NCBI GenBank assembly: GCA_001970855.1
Contig: LSSN01000482.1
Span: 3,492 to 15,115 of the forward strand
Length of the DNA stretch: 11,624 nt
Direction of reading: 5' to 3'
DNA from: Smittium culicis
Lineage: Eukaryota > Kickxellomycota > Harpellomycetes > Harpellales > Legeriomycetaceae
Translations under genes and position numbers: made by a program
Notes under the pieces: generated by a model
Told to the model about the DNA's origin: nothing
The model's database searches: none
What the model saw: only the letters and a program-made list of their open reading frames with translations
Shown here: positions 9,227-11,624 of the stretch, piece by piece
How positions within the stretch are numbered: position 1 is the first letter of the stretch
Layout of the letters: the number at the start of each line of letters is the position of its first letter

Positions 9227-10410
9227 TTAATTTATCTAGATTCAAATTTCTAAAACAATTGTAGAATTTATAAAAATAGTTCAAATTTAGTGTTCATAAT
9301 TAACAAAAATGTTTTTAATTAAAATTAAAAAAAAAACACTTTTCATATTCGGGAGTTTCTTCTAGTAGCAAAACTTTTTTTTTTTGAAAGTGCTTCTACT
9401 GAAATTTTTTTACTAATTTTGTATCACATTATACAATAATATCAAATAAATTATCTGATAAAACCAAAAAGTCTTTCTAATTCGTTTTAAAAAATTTCGT
9501 TGCTAGCAATCAAAGCTCTAGTCCTCAAGTGAATTTCACAATTTATTGTATCACGACAAAGATCTCCAATTATATTCGAACACTATTTTAATTTAAAATT
9601 TTACTGAATGAATCATATCAATATTCTAGACCATTTAATATATTATATTGTAGAATTATCATACTAAAAATGAATGATATAAAACTCTGGCAGATATCAC
9701 AACCAATTAAATTATATATGGCCATATTGTTTTTGAATGCTTTATTTTAACATCGCAGGATCACACAATTTTTTATTTATGTTGAATCAAATCTTTCTGG
9801 CCAAAAAAAAAAAAACCACAGAATCACACTAAGAAATCATATAGCCTAAAGATAGCTTCAGTTGCACATATACAAAACGATAATCGGGTAGTTTTTTTAT
9901 GTGTGCTCTTAATATTTATATATACATCGGAGATTACTTTAAGATGTAGGGATTTTTCTACTAAACTTTTCTTGTTAGCTTTACTAATATTTTTGATTCT
10001 TCATTAGAAAACTCTTGCTAATAGATCGTCTGATACAGCTAATAGTTTTACTTAATTCATGTTGAAAAATAAAATTTCAAAGATAAAATATCTGTATTCT
10101 CATAAGAATATCCTATGCACTAGAGGTGAGACTCAAAAATGCATTTAGTAACCCTCCTCCTTTAAATGCTATTATCAAGTTTAGCAGATTAGATAGTTAA
10201 CCAGATATACAAGTAGGATATTTGAAACGTAATAATTATTGCTGTTAGAGTTGTATGGCTAGTTAAATATAAAAAAAATGTTGAAATGGTTAAATAAACT
10301 GCTATTTTAATCAAAAGTGAATAAAACGGGAGCAATTATAGATATGGGAGATTACTTCAGTTAGTGAAACTTGTTTTGCTTGAAAGTTTTATTTTTTGAG
10401 CGAATTAGGC
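9227..10410. other. AT-rich intergenic region, no gene seen
   Basis: No coding exon or RNA gene is supported. Two short words, ATCGGAGATTACTT at 9926-9939 and TATGGGAGATTACTTCAG at 10343-10360, resemble the terminal inverted repeat of the element starting at 10411. They may be remnants of related elements. Confidence 0.45.
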
Positions 10411-10663
10411 ATATGGGAGATTCCTTATGAAGAGAGCGCTTTTAGACATATTGAGTTACAGTGCACGGAATTTTAATACAAGTTTTATCCAATTAAGATA
10501 ATCTAGAATTTCTTTTAGAAAATAATACTTTTTAAATCAAATAAATAAGTATAAAAATCAATACGCCTTTCCAATTCCTCCAATAGTATTGAGAATTATT
10601 GAGTATTCAGGCCAATAACTTTAAGCTGCATCAAAGCGCTTCTTCCTTCAGAATCTCCCATAT
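10411..10663. mobile_element. 253-bp non-coding element with ~30-bp inverted ends
   Basis: The left arm ATATGGGAGATTC...AGCGCTTTT (10411-10444) is matched by the right arm AAAGCGCTT...GAATCTCCCATAT (10632-10663). The outer 13 bases are perfect and the inner GCGCTTT block is also shared, with small differences between. The interior has no coding potential. If the ends are read as TGGGAG...CTCCCA, the flanking bases are TA on both sides, which would fit a TA-duplicating (Tc1/mariner-like) MITE. Because TA is abundant here, this is weak evidence. It is a different family from the TTAA-flanked repeats and lies 11 bp before copy 5. Confidence 0.65.
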
Positions 10664-10674
10664 ATGTTGCTTAA

Positions 10675-10862
10675 CTCTTTCACTCGTAGTAGAGTTTTTT
10701 TGGACTGCCAAATCTAGCCAACTGAGCTCAATTAAAACGAAATAATATCGAAACTTTTAGAATTATTGATATTCTATAAGTAACAGCAAATAATAATCTT
10801 AATTTTAAATTATAAATGAACCATGAAAATAATTTTTTTAAAGATTGTTTGACAGTAAAGGG
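10675..10862 (-). mobile_element. piggyBac-type MITE, copy 5
   Basis: A 188-bp copy in reverse orientation, with perfect TTAA on both sides (10671-10674 and 10863-10866). The plus-strand left end is CTCTTTCACTCGTAGTAGAG and the right end is TTTGACAGTAAAGGG. Read on the minus strand, it has TTGGCTAGATTTGGCAGTCC near its end, like copies 1 and 7 rather than 2, 3 and 6. The internal block is weakened (AATGAACCATGAAAAT). Confidence 0.87.
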
Positions 10863-10916
10863 TTAAATATGATATTCTATTTGGCACACTTTCCAGTAGG
10901 ATTTAACTAAATAAAT

Positions 10917-10986
10917 TTAACCCTTTTCATAAGGAAGTGTTGTTAGAAAAAGTCCTACTACATGAAATAATCTTCATGTACGTTAA
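10917..10986. repeat. TTAACCC motif and hairpin between MITE copies
   Basis: TTAACCCTTTTC at 10917-10928 resembles an end of the MITE family but no partner end follows, so it may be a truncated remnant or chance. It faces GGGTTAAAT at the end of copy 5. Next to copy 6 is a perfect 8-bp hairpin, TACATGAA/TTCATGTA (10959-10966 and 10973-10980). Confidence 0.4.
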
Positions 10987-11174
10987 CCCTTTCACGGGCA
11001 GTAGACTGTTTTTGGCCTAAAAATATAGCCAATAGATTTCAAATAGTATACTTTAATCCTGAGAGTCGATATTATACAGGTTTGTTGTGATTTAATAGCA
11101 AATAATCAATATTCTTATAAATCATAAACGAATCATAAATTTGTTTTTTTCAAAGAGTGTTGGACGGGAAAGGG
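10987..11174 (-). mobile_element. piggyBac-type MITE, copy 6 (best preserved)
   Basis: A 188-bp element with perfect TTAA at 10983-10986 and 11175-11178. The ends are CCCTTTCACGGGCAGTAGAC and GAGTGTTGGACGGGAAAGGG, so the two termini match as inverted repeats at nine of the first ten positions (CCCTTTC[A/C]CG). Inside the 3' end (minus-strand reading) is a subterminal inverted pair, TTGGCTA...TAGGCCAA. It contains no open frame of note. This copy serves as the reference for the family. Confidence 0.92.
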
Positions 11175-11205
11175 TTAAACTTGGAATAATAAATTAGCTA
11201 TTTAG

Positions 11206-11391
11206 TTCTTTCCTGCGTGATTGACTGTATTTGATCAACCAAACCTAGCCAACTGTGATCATTAAAAAAATTTAGAACGTGTACTGATAAGTAATTGGAC
11301 TACTGAAAATTAACAGCAAATAATAAGCTAGATTTAAAAACATAACCGAATCATATAATAAAACATTTTAAGACTATTGGATGTGAGAGAA
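11206..11391 (-). mobile_element. piggyBac-type MITE, copy 7 (diverged)
   Basis: A 186-bp copy, 31 bp after copy 6 and in the same reverse orientation. The ends are decayed: TTCTTTCCTGCGTGATTGAC on the left and GGATGTGAGAGAA on the right, with TTAG and TTTG where TTAA is expected. The internal CCGAATCATATAATAAAACA and the minus-strand TTGGCTAGGTTTGGTTGATC identify it as a family member of the subfamily shared with copies 1 and 5. Confidence 0.75.
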
Positions 11392-11624
11392 TTTGATTGA
11401 CATAATCTTTGAATGGATATTCATATCTTTTGAAAAATTAGTTAGTCACATTTTTTAAATATAAAAAAAAATGATTTGAGCATTAATAATTTCAATTTAA
11501 TGAAAACCATTTAAATCTTTTTTGTTTTTCTAAAGCTTTGTTTTATTTGAACCTATACCACTCTTTAGCTATCTTCAATTCATTGGAAATTACTCTTTTA
11601 AATTTACTAAGAAATTATGTCAGG
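11392..11624. other. AT-rich tail, no feature seen
   Basis: Only AT-rich sequence with no supported exon, RNA gene or repeat copy is visible up to the window edge. Confidence 0.4.

Noticed and set aside
99..11391. Reading the ~188-bp repeats as a CRISPR-like array or SINE
   Set aside because: Spacing is irregular and both orientations occur. The copies have inverted ends and TTAA flanks, no tRNA-like promoter and no A tail, and the locus is eukaryotic.

Overview
The window is very AT-rich eukaryotic DNA carrying three protein genes, two of them with short spliceosomal introns of about 100 bp (GT...AG). The one confidently recognised gene is a four-exon ERV46/ERGIC3 cargo-receptor gene. Low GC, short introns, a pyrimidine-rich 5' leader and a small secreted-protein gene suggest a fungus. 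An early-diverging AT-rich lineage such as Entomophthoromycotina is my best guess, but that placement is inference.

Layout. Positions 1-600 hold two tandem copies of a ~188-bp repeat. Positions 600-1680 are featureless AT-rich DNA, followed by a C-rich, G-poor stretch (1681-2029) that looks like the promoter/leader of a small two-exon plus-strand gene (2030-2343, 71 aa, unknown function). That gene faces the ERV46 gene (4312 down to 2843, minus strand) tail to tail across about 500 bp. From 4313 to 7977 is a long gene-free stretch with one repeat copy, several inverted repeats and a 26-bp perfect palindrome. A minus-strand gene for a 156-aa secreted protein lies at 8448-7978. From 8449 to the end no gene is visible. 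That part holds one repeat copy at 9038, a 253-bp element with ~30-bp inverted ends (10411-10663), and a cluster of three repeat copies in reverse orientation (10675-11391).

The most notable content is the repeat family: seven copies of a 184-190 bp non-coding element starting CCCTTTC and ending GAAAGGG, flanked by TTAA or decayed TTAA. TTAA target duplication plus CCC...GGG ends is the signature of piggyBac-superfamily transposons, so these are best read as piggyBac-type MITEs. They make up roughly 11% of the window, in at least two subfamilies, and sit only outside the genes. The three genes show no shared pathway: one works in ER-Golgi retrieval, one is secreted, and one is unknown.
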